Part shown: piece after piece, positions 33,916 through 45,860 of the stretch
How the letters are laid out: each line of letters begins with the position of its first letter
Numbering within the stretch: the first letter of the stretch is position 1
The notes under the pieces: generated by a model
Told to the model about the DNA's origin: nothing
The model's input: the letters and a program-made list of their open reading frames with translations, nothing else
Database searches by the model: none
Assembly: GCA_025267735.1 (NCBI GenBank)
Contig: CM046295.1
Span: 11,915,167-11,979,166 of the forward strand
Source of the DNA: Mactra quadrangularis
Lineage: Eukaryota; Mollusca; Bivalvia; Venerida; Mactridae
Direction of reading: 5' to 3'
Length of the DNA stretch: 64,000 nucleotides
Position numbers and translations under genes: made by a program

Positions 33916-34586
33916 AGCCCCATTCCTTTTTAACTAACTATGGCAAACAGTAAACACAAAATTATACCACGTTTGTCACTTAAATATCGACCCTTATATG
34001 AATTATTTTGGAACAAACTTTCAAAATTGTTACCCACTTTAAAAACCCACCTAAAAAACTGCAATTTTCAAGGATGAGAGGGTCACACCACGTGTTCTGC
34101 ACATAATACATCCATGTGTAGCTAAAGAACCCATATTAAACATGAAATTAGTTAGTCAGACACTTCCATCCTCGTTAAATTTCTGTGTACAAGTAATGAT
34201 CGAGAGAATGTTAGTTTTGTACATTTCCAATGTCCAACTTAACAATTGGTTTCACTCTGTAAGTATGCTGTATACGCTGTGTTCGGTAAAATTCAAGTTT
34301 GGTATGTGTGTTTCAACCTTTTTCACTTGTATGAATGTATTGTATAATGCAATTACACGAAACAACATTCTTACTTAAATGAATACTACTCATAATTCGA
34401 GATGTAATTGATTGGCCAGCAAAACCGCACATGTGGATGTTGTCAATAACGTGTGGCCATTTTAAACGTTATAAATATAGTTAAATAAACATAAAACTAA
34501 TTTCAAGTATTGAAAAAACATATTTATAATTGTTGTTTAAATAAATTACTACATAATGTTAAGGCAGTGGCTATACATCCATGTGT

Positions 34587-34899
34587 GTCAGCCGGCTAAC
34601 TCAGTAGGAAGCCCGCTAGTCTATGGATAGAGGGGTCCTGGGTTCGATCTCCGTGCAGGGCATACTTCCGTGGAACTTAATCGTGAAATTATTTCTACGG
34701 CCATTCTCCCTCCTACCAATGACTTTTAATTATGTAAGGCAATTGTCAGTTTCTAACGAGAGTAAGCTCTTAGTTGTTGGTTAACAGCTAAATCCAGAGA
34801 TTTAGCCTCTCCAAGAGGAGCGAGTAGGTTGACTGACCGTCGTTATATGACCTATACAATGTGTTGCTAAGGCGTTAAAACCCAACAAATAAACAAACA
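34587..34899 (+). mobile_element. SINE type 1, full-length copy with 12-bp target duplication
   Basis: The head cagccggctaactcagtagg, B-box ggtcctgggttcgatctcc, body and (caaa)n tail are all present. The exact direct repeat atacatccatgt flanks it at 34573-34584 and 34900-34911, showing retrotransposition at this site. Confidence 0.9.
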
Positions 34900-34911
34900 A
34901 TACATCCATGT

Positions 34912-35004
34912 ACCTTTAACTTCGCCACACGTGGTTGTCTAGAGTCATGACACTCCTCTAACTTTAACCTCGCCACACATGGTTGTCTACAGGCACTTCT
35001 TTTA
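34912..35004. repeat. Two tandem copies of a ~53-bp segment
   Basis: ctttaacttcgccacacgtg with gttgtctagag and ctttaacctcgccacacatg with gttgtctacag are consecutive. Confidence 0.7.
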
Positions 35005-35477
35005 TCTTAGACTCCGAGGCTATACTTACGGTACAGTATTTCATGTCATTGCCTTTTTGTACATTTGGAACTCCTCGGCCATTCACTATGAATAATCTCA
35101 GAGATATTTAAAAGCTATTTTGGAACTACCTATGCCACAGGGATATGTCATGTAACTTCCTTTGATTTTCAAACAAACCGTATATATATTTAGCGGCAAA
35201 AGTCTTGTCCGGTTGCGTTTTTTATTATTTCTCTAAAACTATCGTAAGTACATCCGTCATTTTTTTACAATGTACTGACCTAATTATATCAAGGACATTT
35301 TTATCAATAAATAGGTTACGATCGGCAACCATGGCGATACCTCGTGGACGTCGTTTTTCTCGTGCACCCCTACACACATCGTTGTATACACATTTGAACC
35401 GCTATTTCAGCCTTTATTGAGTGAATTATTTACTCGAAAAACACTCTTATCAAGAAAAAATGCATATTTTTGAAAAT

Positions 35478-36434
35478 ATGCCTTTCTCAAATGATCAGCG
35501 TTTACGCCTCATTGGACAACTTAAGCAGGTGTCCGAGTAACAGATGTTGCACGTCACTTTGGCGTTTCTGAACGTACAGTGAGACGTTTAAGACAGAAAG
35601 TTGCTACTTCAGGGTCTGTAACTGATCTGCCAAGGTCAGGACGTCCTCAAGTGACGACTTAGCGTCAAGACCGACAAATCGTTTTAACTCATTTACGGAA
35701 ATGTTTTACCATACCAGCTGACAATGCAAGACTAACACCAGGCAGAAACCACCCTACGTTTAAAAGCGGTTGGTTTAAGTTTCAGACTTCCCTATATTGG
35801 TGCTAGATTGACGCGTCACCATCGCAATGATCGTCTCCAATGGTCTATTTTGCACAGACGTTGGAGGTCAGTTAGATAGAATCATGTTGTGTTTACAGAG
35901 AAATGCAAATATAACGTCGATTCCAACGACCGTTGTAACAACGTCTATCTTCGCAATGGCGAGCGTTTTGCAGACGCATGCGTCACAGAATGTAACAGGT
36001 GGGGTGGATCAAGCACAATGGTATGGGCAGGCATTACATCAAGCGCAAAAACTCGTTTAGTTTTTTTTTATTTTGGTGGAGGACGTGGAAACGGGTTAAC
36101 TGCGCAACGATATATTGATAACGTCATTCGACCTGTTGTGTTGCCCTTCATGCAACAACACCGTTGGAATATTCTTCAACAAGATAACGCTCGGCTACAT
36201 TCTGCAAGGTTAACCCGAGCCTTTTTGGGTGCTAACGGCATCAATGTCCTTCCTTGGTCAGCGTTATCGCCAGACTTGAACCCAATTGGGCATCTCTGGG
36301 ATTACATAAAACGCAGAATTCGGAGGCGCGAGTTGAGAACAGCTGAAGAACTTAGAGAGGCTATCACGGACGAATGGTACAGAATTCCACAACGTTTACT
36401 GCGTACACTCGTTCTGTCGATGCGTCGACGTTGA
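35478..36434 (+). pseudogene. Tc1-type (DD34E) transposase pseudogene
   Basis: From an ATG at 35478 the conceptual product starts MPFSNDQRLRLIG. Then, after frameshifts and stops, it reads VARHFGVSERTVRRL (helix-turn-helix) and the DDE_3-type catalytic half, open at 35889-36434. Visible there: WGGSSTMVWAGI, then QQDNARLHSA and LSPDLNPIGHLWD. The second catalytic Asp is present, but the Glu expected 35 positions later is Gly (NPIG instead of NPIE). The first Asp region reads VFTEKCKYN, lacking the usual FTDES. Together with about three frameshifts and internal stops this is a dead copy. Terminal repeats could not be assigned. Confidence 0.85.
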
Positions 36435-36631
36435 ACAGCTCTAATAAACGCCCGCGGGGGACAAACTCGCCATTAAATTTAACGTTCACGCGCATTTGCG
36501 GGAGCGAAATTCTTTAATCAGTACATGTGTTACTTTTAAAATGCTACCCTATATTTTAAAACATCGATATTTCATTTAATTTTCAGCACAACCCCCCAAA
36601 AAATCACAGATTGTCGCAAGAACATAGTTGT

Positions 36632-36988
36632 TTACGATAACACAAAATTTGCTTCACGACTTAAAACATTATTGGAAAAAATGCGCATGCATTGAGTGGA
36701 CAAGACTTTTGCTGCTACGTATATATATTGTTTTGTTATAAATTTAGAATATTGATTTATTAATTGCATTGTACGCCATTTATCAACATCTATGAAGTAT
36801 ACTCCGTGGTTGAACCAACTAAACAACCTTCCGCGATTTGCCATCTCTTGTATTATACGGGTATAATTAGCCGATGACACGATTTGAACTCTAAAACTGC
36901 GAATTCCAAATACTGCATTTAACACTGAAATTTGGCCGTGGATATTTATGTTATAGAGTTCTGGTGTACATTTTGGTGGAGAAATCAT
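36632..36988 (-). CDS. Unidentified open reading frame, 118 codons
   Basis: ATG-initiated frame with balanced composition (MISPPKCTPELYNINIHGQ at the start, RGRLFSWFNHGVYFIDVDKW in the middle) and moderate GC compared with surroundings. I do not recognise a family. It could be an exon of an unseen gene, a transposon remnant adjoining the Tc1 copy, or chance. No start context, splice signal or homolog in the window supports it. Confidence 0.2.
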   Translation of the reverse strand: MISPPKCTPELYNINIHGQISVLNAVFGIRSFRVQIVSSANYTRIIQEMANRGRLFSWFNHGVYFIDVDKWRTMQLINQYSKFITKQYIYVAAKVLSTQCMRIFSNNVLSREANFVLS

Positions 36989-36999
36989 AATTTATACGA

Positions 37000-39306
37000 T
37001 TTCGTACGCTTGTACGCTAAATTTCTCAAACAATATTCCTAGTTCGAGTATCTGCTACACAATGTTACATTTTGCATTTGAAATTTTACAAATTGTGTAA
37101 TTGACGCAAGTTAAATTTTTGACATTCTTCATTTAATATTTGTTCCTTGTTAGAGTATTATTAAAACAACATTTAGATTAGTGTATGATGATGTTCTTGC
37201 CATAAACAATCATGGACATGAACAGACCAATATACACAATATTTATTAAAATAAGTTTCAAGTAAGTGCGATGGTAACCTTGTTTCATAATCAGTAGTTA
37301 GAGTTCAAGCTAGTTCATTAACTTCTTACCCGTGAAATTATATTGAATAAATTTCTTTCTGATGATGATAACATGAACAATAACTGCAACAGTTTTCTAA
37401 ATTTCATTATCAGAGTTATCTATCATTACTCACTGAATACAAGCCGATTATCCCAACTCCATCACAATGTGAGGTACTCTTTGTCGAACCTGTATGTATT
37501 AATGATGCCAGACGAAAATTGTACAATAATAAAATGGGGTTTCCTAATAAATGGTTTTTAAATTGTGACCACGTTGAGTACAGGCTCTGATCTCCAACGC
37601 TAGCATCAAACCAAAACATTTGAAGGACATTATTGACACCAACAGTCAACATAATATGTTGTAACGGAGCTTGGATCCCTTGACAATAAAATAAAATCAA
37701 TATCAACTACAATCGTAAAAATATTTTGTAATATTTATTGTTACATTATAACAAAATACTATTTTACAAATAAAATCACGAAGTACATATACAACTGTCA
37801 TTGTTCTGACTGACAAATATTTGAACAATAAACCATAACCAGTGAAATAGATTTTTCATTAAGCATTCGGTACTTGTACAAGTACATTTTTACTAATCGT
37901 GAGGTTCACAATTCCTTACTGGCACCACACGAAAACCCTACGCTGTAGACGTCTTGAGTCATTTTAGCATTTATAATTTCTTTGCGATATGTTAAAGATT
38001 TTTTGGATGCTATCTAAGAGCGTACAGGTTCATTGCAAACACCTCAAAGTTTAAGAATGTCTGCGTTTGTAAAAGCACTAAACATTGTTTGTTCTGTCAT
38101 GCGGCTACTTTAAGTTTGCAAAGACAGCTGTTATGATACATTCATAAAACTTACACAAGACATATATCAAATTCAATGATAAAACCAATGCATAATAAAC
38201 ACAACAAAGCGTTTAATCGGGTCTAGGACACCCATAGGGAACACATATACTGTATACGTCCAAAGTTGTTTATAAGCGAAAACTTTATTTGATATTTGCC
38301 TAAGAGAATTTGGTAAGCATGACCGGTATTTAACAGAGCACAGGTTCACTGTAATAATTCTTTAGGCAACTCGAATTTTTAAAATGCTCGAACATTGTAC
38401 TTTTAAAATGCATCACCTATAAATTTGTAAAGACGGCTGTCATAGATATCCAACAAAGCAACAAAAAATGCTTTTAGACAAACCATTGACATGTTATTCA
38501 AATCAATGAAATATCTAAAATTATGATAAAAGTAATAAGACAATCCAAGAAAACTTAAGTCATATAATGTATCGAATTAAAAAGATAATCCAAATACACT
38601 AGAGTGCTTGAGTTAAAATACATAATATTTTTTTTAGAATAATATTATAATATGTACACCATGATTACCGCAAAATCAAAAATATTTGACGATTTCAAGT
38701 CCCACAAACATAATTTTATAAGATAGATGTTCCTATATTTAGTGCATTCTGGTATAATAATTATTTTGACGGTCCTGATAGTGCTTTAACGTATATCATT
38801 TGTTATCTAAATCTAATAACAATGATCTAGTATCAATATATGACAGATATCTAATTATAACATAGTATTCACATTAAGTGATGATTAACTACTAAACGTA
38901 CATTCGCATTTATAATACGAGCTGACTTTATTTCAACATAATATGTCCCTTCTTTTTAGAGAACTTTGAAAACATATGTCCGAAATAACAGGTTAACTTT
39001 AACATTGTCTCACATTAATCAAAGAATCATGTTTATACATTTATACATTAAAGTTAGTAAAACTAATTCAATATTTTCTTAGACATTGATACAGATGGAT
39101 AAATAAACAAACTTGAAGATAAAAGATTCTCTAATATTCATGACGTCACTATTAACATTGAACACCTAATTTGTTATAAATCCCGTGACGTGTTTTATTT
39201 TTTAACTTTTAAATTTCCAAGAAAAAAATGATATATTATGTGAAGATATGGTCATGGTAGACAACTTGCATCAAAGAAACACCCTGGGACGCTCAGATGG
39301 AATATA
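37000..39306. other. 3' flank of unit C
   Basis: No firm gene. Downstream parts (for example 38995-39180) align with the flanks of units B and D (28470-28640, 58060-58220), including catgacgtcactat. A minus-strand frame at 37416-37706 contains NNVLQMFWFDASVGDQSLYS, which looks more protein-like than its surroundings but is unidentified. Confidence 0.45.
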
Positions 39307-39312
39307 TTTATT
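39307..39312 (-). terminator. Former polyadenylation signal of pseudogene C
   Basis: AATAAA on the minus strand 3' of the propeller frame, in the position shared with genes A, B and D. Confidence 0.45.
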
Positions 39313-39334
39313 GTTTAATCTGGATACTGTCAGC

Positions 39335-40786
39335 TCAAACTTCTTTATTTAAATAGACTACATATGATTCATTTTGTTGTTTTTGTAAAGGGAATACTTT
39401 AATATCATCACCACCACTACCAACAATCAATGTATTTTTATCGTAACATAATGTTTGTGGACACCACAAACCATCTTGTCTTGTAACAATTTCACCTATA
39501 TAATCACCACCTTGACTTAACATTATAACATTGTCTGACAACCAACCACATACTAGTACATTACCAACACCATCAGTACATAATCCACATGGTTTACTCA
39601 ATACTTGATTTGAAAACTCCCAACAAATCTTACCATTCATATCTAATGTTATAACACCACTATAATAGTCAACAATATGAATCATTTTATGATCATCACT
39701 TATAGTGACGTCACGGATATCAGAGAATGTTTCATTTCTACCCTTTATTTTTTCAAATGATTCTTTATGTTCACTTGGTAATGTACATGTAAAGATATGT
39801 AATTGACTATTACTAGTTTCAAACATTCTATCATTATTTATAGTTATACATCTACAACGATGTTTCATACTGATTTTATTTGTAACAACAAGTTTATCTT
39901 TAGTTGATATATACTGTAACGTTTTATTATCAAGACATACTACTACACATCCACTATCTAATCTACACACAGATAGAGGTGTAGAATCTAATACTAATGA
40001 TGATATAATGTTATAAGTTTTACTATCAACTAATTTTAACTTACTATTGTTATAGTCAGTAAGCGCTATACAACTATCATCTACTATACATGATGACCTT
40101 ATATCACATGTGTATCTATCCTCAGACTGTTTTATGTTATATTTAGACTTATTTTCTACTTGGTTTGAAGCTTTACTACTTCCGGTAGCACCAGTTGTTG
40201 TTGTTGTAGTGGTGGTTGATGTTGATTGACTGGGTGATGTTTCCATGGTGTCTTGATGTCCTGGTGAACTTTTCACTCCTAAAGTACATTTAATAAAAAA
40301 TCTGATATACAAGTTTGTCTACTAAAACGAAGTGTTGGCGTTTGAATCTTCTCTGATCTTGCTTTCAATTCCTTGCTTTGATCAAACTTTGACCCATTAT
40401 AGCCAAAACAAATCGTTGTGCCATATTTACTTGGTCAGACGTAATGTCATCTCGACAGCGTTTAAGGTCAGATTTCATTTCCTGGATTTTCCATAGTTTG
40501 ATTATTAATAGATTGTTTATAGTTGCTGTATTTAGTTTCAAGTTCGGTCAGTGTTTGTTCTTCTATCTTATCAATGACGTCATTGATTTCTTTTCTATAT
40601 TTATTTATTTCGTTTTTACAATCAACTTTGCTTTTTTCATAATCAGAAACTTGCGTCTCACTTGCCGTCTTAAGTGTGTCAATGTGTTTGAAAGTTTTTG
40701 TTAATTCTTCGCTTACACGATCAAATATGCGTGTGGAGTTGTTATCTTGAATATATTTCGAAACTTGGTGTTTTCCTTTGCAGGCC
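39335..40786 (-). pseudogene. B-box/coiled-coil/NHL-like pseudogene C, exon 2
   Basis: The acceptor tttgacag and first residues (ACKGKHQVSKYIQDN) are like gene B, and the coiled coil is open to 40468. There a frameshift gives NPGNEI and a stop, and further indels disrupt the stretch up to 40312. From 40312 the linker (SSPGHQDTMETS, TTTTTTTGATGSS) and the whole NHL-like propeller are open for 325 codons, including CIALTDYNNSKLKLVD and VTISDDHKMIHIVD. The normal stop is lost, so the frame runs past the usual SLQ-type end (PLQKQQNES). The propeller alone could only be translated from an internal start. I call it a pseudogene. Confidence 0.85.
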
Positions 40787-41519
40787 CTGTCAAATGAAAC
40801 AAATGTAGAAATATTCAAATTTTCAAATCAAGATTTTATCAACTGGTTACCTGAGTAAAGTGTTATAAATATGTTATCAATAAATAGTCGGACATTATTT
40901 TGTTATCATTTCTTTCTGTAAAAAGTTTACTGCGAGTTGTTTTTGTTGAAGCACATATTGTCCGTCCATTCGTCATCCGGTAATTCCTTCGTCGGTTTGT
41001 TCAGAACCAGAAAATATACTAAATGTCGTTGAATTTTGTGAAGTCTGGCTATGCCCACTCGATGACCCTTAACTATTTTGTTGCCAGTATATTAACGGTC
41101 AAAGTCACGTTGACTTTGCGTTGATTGTTTGTTAGCTGGATAGCCTAAGAACTATTTACCCGAACACTAATAATAATACCACCCATGTAATGTAAGACTC
41201 GTATAAATGACAAGATGAAGAGTCAAATAAGCCCTTTAGCAAAAACACGTATGACAAGGGTATGACACTAACTTTAATTTTACCAAAATAAAAACGTTCT
41301 ATCAAATAAACACATATTTTTATTGATATGTGTGTCATAAAATATAGTTTTTTAACATTAAGTATTGTCCATGTGACTACCTTTTTTCCTGTATTAACTA
41401 TTTTCTTTGCGATGAAAATTTAACATGATTTGAAATAATCTCTATATAATTCATAATAATAATTAGAGGATATTTAAGTGTTATAAATATTGACTAACAT
41501 AATACAAAAGAAAACATAC
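40787..41519 (-). other. Intron of pseudogene C
   Basis: Only 733 nt, between a gtatgt donor and a tttgacag acceptor. The part at 40925-41170 is homologous to the intron of gene B at 31570-31830 (shared gtcaaagtcacg and agctggata motifs), making B and C the closest pair in intron structure. Confidence 0.7.
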
Positions 41520-41883
41520 CCGTGATGTAAAGCAAAGCACATATGACATCCGACACTATCACCATCCTAACAATACAAATCAACAACTTGCATAGGATAT
41601 TCTTTACATAGTTTAGTTGGAACCATCTGTATATCACGACCAGATTGTCTGGACGATAAATTTCTTCTATCAATATCAACTAAAACATGTCCATGTGAAG
41701 AAAATAACCTTTCATGACATGTCAAACAATCTTTGCAAAAATATTGCTTGCAAAAAGAACAATATTTCACCAATATTTGTTCACTTTTTTCTTCATACAT
41801 GAAGTGCAGGTGAGATCAAAATTTTATTCACCCGCATTTAACTGAGAGTGCGGTAAAATATCACAACTACCTTTCTTGGCCAT
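41520..41883 (-). pseudogene. B-box pseudogene C, exon 1
   Basis: It starts ATG with MAKKGS like gene B, and the donor GG|gtatgt is conserved. It is broken: a TAA after NAGE, a frameshift within B-box 1 (after CTSCMKKK the YCSFCKQYFCKDCL block is in another frame) and a TAG directly after MQVVDLYC in B-box 2. The DNA is otherwise very similar to exon 1 of gene B. Confidence 0.9.
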
Positions 41884-42280
41884 CTCGACTGAAATGATAT
41901 TTCACAACTACCGTTGCTATTAAATTGTTTATCTTGGTCACATGGTTAGCAACAACCAATCCGTGCAACACATATTTGCACGTCAGAATAATGTACATAC
42001 TCTATATTTTATGTCTTTCACGATGAATTGATTCAAACTCTACTGAATGTAAAGCGATTATTATAACGGTAACTTTACTAGATCTATAGAACAAAATCAG
42101 ACAAGTGTTTTTGTTCTGTTAATACATGTATATGTTGTTTACTTTTTGTACTCTACAGATAGTTGATAGTATGTGGAGAAGCCTGTTAACGATATCAGAT
42201 TATTTAGAGTATTGTGGAACTGTCTTGTTGTTTTGTCTCTATGAAGATACTAATATATCAGGTTTATTTTTATATCCATA

Positions 42281-45200
42281 ATGACTGAAAAGATCACTTT
42301 TGCATCCATGAATGTTCAAGGGCTTGGTGACAAATTAAAACGTAAAGATGTTTTTGGCTTTCTTCGTGAAAAGAATTATAATATCTATTTTTTACAGGAT
42401 ACTCATTTCACTAATAAGGAAATTAATTATATCAGGAGTACATGGTGCTTCGAATGTTTCTTTAGTAACTTCAGCAGTCAATCTAGGGGGGGGGGGGTGT
42501 ATATTGATAAACAATAATTTTGATTTCCATTTCATTTCGCAACAAAATGACAATAACGGTAATCTTTTAATTGTAAATTGCAAAATTTATTCAAAAGCAT
42601 TTAGTTTGTTTTGCATTTATGGGCCCAATAGGGACAATCCGGATTTTTACTCAAACATAAACTCTATACTTAGTAATATTTCTCACAATTGTATACTAGC
42701 TGGAGATTTTAATTTAATATTAGATCCAGAAAAGGACAGTTATAACTATAAACACTTAAATAATCCAAGAGCTAGGGATATTGTTTTGCAAATGATTATA
42801 GAAAATGATCTCATTGACTGTTGGAGAGATCAAAATATTGAAACTAAAAAATTACATGGTTCAAAAATAACCCAACAAAAATGGCCCGTTTAGACTTTTT
42901 TCTTATTTCAAGTCTTCTACTCACAGATGTTGAATTCACCGATATCTCTCCAGGTTATAGGACAGATCATTCCTTAGTCACTCTAACTGTTGATTTAGTC
43001 AAATTCAAAAAGGGTAATTCATATTGGAAATTAAATAACTCTCTCTTACATGACTTACAGTATGTTTCTGAAATAAACTTATTAATAGAAGAGGTCAAAG
43101 CTAGGTATACTGATAATAATCAAATATTGAATTCCCCATTAGAAATGATACCTGACTCTGAACTTAAATTTACTATCTCTGATCAATTATTTTTTGAAAC
43201 TCTTATGATGGAAATAAGAGGAAAGACAATAGCTTACTCATCAAACAAAAAAAAGAACAATCACTTAATGAAAAAAATCTTGAGTCAGAAATTTATAATC
43301 TTCAAAATTCTAACCAATGTGACATACTTTTACTTGAAACTAAAAAGGATGAATTAATAGAAATTAGAAAAAAGAAATTAGAAGGTAATCTGGTAAGGTC
43401 TAGGGCTAGATGGGTTTTAGAAGGAGAAAAGCCAACAAAATATTATTGTAATTTAGAAAATAGGAATTTCACATCAAAAATAATGAATGAATTATTATCT
43501 AAATCAGGAATCCTCCTAAAAAACCAAAATGACATACTTGCTGAAACTGAATCTCACTACAAAAATCTTTATGCATATCGTGAATGTGAAAATGTTAATT
43601 TAGGGGATATAATTTCTGACACTTTTGTAAGGAAATTGACTACAGAAGAAAAAAATGATCTAGAAGGAAAATTAAGTTATAATGAAATGCTTTTAAGTCT
43701 AAAACATATGTCGAATTATTCAGCCCCTGGAAATTCAGGTTTTACTGCTGCCTTTTTTAAAATTTTCTGGAACAAGATTGGTCATTTTTTAGTCAGGTCA
43801 ATAAATGCCTCATTTGAAAATGGTGAACTTTCCTCCTCGCAAAAACTTGGAGTGATCACATGCATTCCTAAAGGTGACAAAAATAAGCAACTTCTAAAAA
43901 ATTGGCGTCCTATTTCCTTGATTAATGCTTCATATAAAATTGCATCTGCAGCTATAGCTAATAGAATCAAAAAAGTTTTATGTAATATTATTAGTGAAGA
44001 CCAAACCGGTTTTATACCCGGTCGCTTTTTAGGTGAAAATATAAGATTAATATATGATGTTATGAATTATTCAGAAGAATTTAATTGTCCAGCCATGATT
44101 CTACTTATTGACTTCGCTACGGCTTTTGATTCCATCTCATGGAAATTCATGTTCAATGTTTTAGACCTTTTTAACTTTGGCCATGACTTGAAGAAATGGA
44201 TTCATGTTTTTTATAATAAAATTCAGTCATGTGTTTTAGTCAATGGACATTTATCTGATTGGTTTTATATCCATCGTGGATGTAGACAGGGGGATCCACT
44301 GTCACCATATCTATTTATTTTATGCGCAGAGATCTTGTCACTTCTAATTAAACAAAATGAAAATATTAAGGGTATTAAAATAAATAATCATGAATATCTG
44401 ATATCTCAGTATGCTGATGACACATCCTTAATACTTGATGGTTCAGAAATGTCACTAAATAACTCAATTAAAGTGTTAAAATTTTATGCTTTAATGTCAG
44501 GCCTTAATGTCAATATTGAAAAAACTAAAGCTGTATGGATAGGCTCAATGAAAAATAGTGATCACACAATGTGCCCTGAACTTGGTTTATCTTGGGAAAA
44601 GGAAAACTTCAAACTTTTGGGTGTTACTTTTACTTTGAATTTGTCAGAGATAGTTATTACCAATTACAATCCTAAAATTAAAGAAATAAGAACTTTACTA
44701 TCTCTTTGGTCAAAAAGAATCTTAACCCCTATTGGTAAAAATGTTGTTATTAAATCTCTAGCTTTACCTAAACTAATTAATTTAATGATGGGACTTCCAT
44801 CTCCATCTGATGACACGGTTAAGCAAATCCAAGATCTATTTTTTAATTTTCTCTGGAATAGTCATCCTGACAAAATAAAAAGAAACGTTATCACCCAAGA
44901 CTTTGAAAAAGGTGGCATCAGAATGATCAATGTAAAATACTTTATACAATCTATGAAACTACTTGGATACGGAGACTTTCAAATTGTGGTAAAAAGTATT
45001 CAAATTTAGTGGAATATATTTGTCCATTTTTAAAAGATTTTAAACAGTATGGTTCGGACTATGTTAAGAAATTTACAGTTGATATTAAAAACAAATTCTG
45101 GAAAGATGTTTGGTTTGCATATGTTCTATTTAATGAAAAATATGTAGTCAAGTCTTGGCATGAATTTCTATCTATGCCAGTATGGCATAACTTCAACTTT

Positions 45201-45860
45201 AAAATTGCAAGTAAATCATTCCGTGACAAACATTTTGAGTCAAAAGGTATTTTATCTATTAATGACTTCATGAATGAAAATGGCAATTTTTATTGTCATG
45301 TTGATTTTCAAAATAAATATTCATGCAACTTTAACTTCTTACAGTATAATAACATAATCCATGCTTTTAGAACTTTCCTACTAAAAATTAGACTAAACCA
45401 TTTATCTTGTAGGAGCCCAAACCCAATTCAACCTTTATTTGTTAAATTGATCAACTTGACAAAGAAGGGTTGTCGTTTATTTTACGATGTACTTAACTAT
45501 CATTCTTTCTCTAGAAACTCAGAAATGAAATGGAAACAAGACTTAAATGTTGCTGTAATAGATTGGAAATTTACTTACAAACAACCTTTCAAAATTCTTT
45601 CTGAATGTAAATTACAATGGTTTCAATACCGCATTAATCAAAGAATCCTTGGTACAAAATCTTTGCTTGTAAAGATGGGCATTACTGACAATGATAGGTG
45701 CACATTTTGTGATTCAAATAAAGAATCTATTCTCCATTTATTTTTCGAATGCGACATTATACAGACATTTTGGCAGTCTATAAAGTCCTGGATAAATGTA
45801 AAATGTCCCTGTATTGATACACAATGGACAAAACAGGACATTTTATTGTTTCGTTTTTAG
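42281..45860 (+). pseudogene. L1/Tx1-type LINE ORF2 (endonuclease + reverse transcriptase), frameshifted
   Basis: About 3.6 kb of ORF2. The AP-type endonuclease starts MTEKITFASMNVQGL and shows LQDTHFT, then GDFNLILD and YRTDHSLV. The reverse transcriptase follows in the long frame 43483-45009: IPKGDKN, RPISLINASYKI, LIDFATAFDSISW (motif A), GCRQGDPLSPYLF (motif B), YADD (motif C). The C-terminal part has a Cys/His element, CTFCDSNKESILHLFFEC. Frame changes occur at the poly-G run (about 42486-42496), near 42860-42880, near 43240-43350 and near 44960. They make it non-autonomous unless some are sequencing errors in homopolymers. No ORF1 is visible upstream, so the copy is 5'-truncated or ORF1 was lost. 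Confidence 0.92.

Noticed and set aside
35205..35420. 71-codon frame before the Tc1 transposase
   Set aside because: Out of frame with the transposase and lacking any motif; likely chance.
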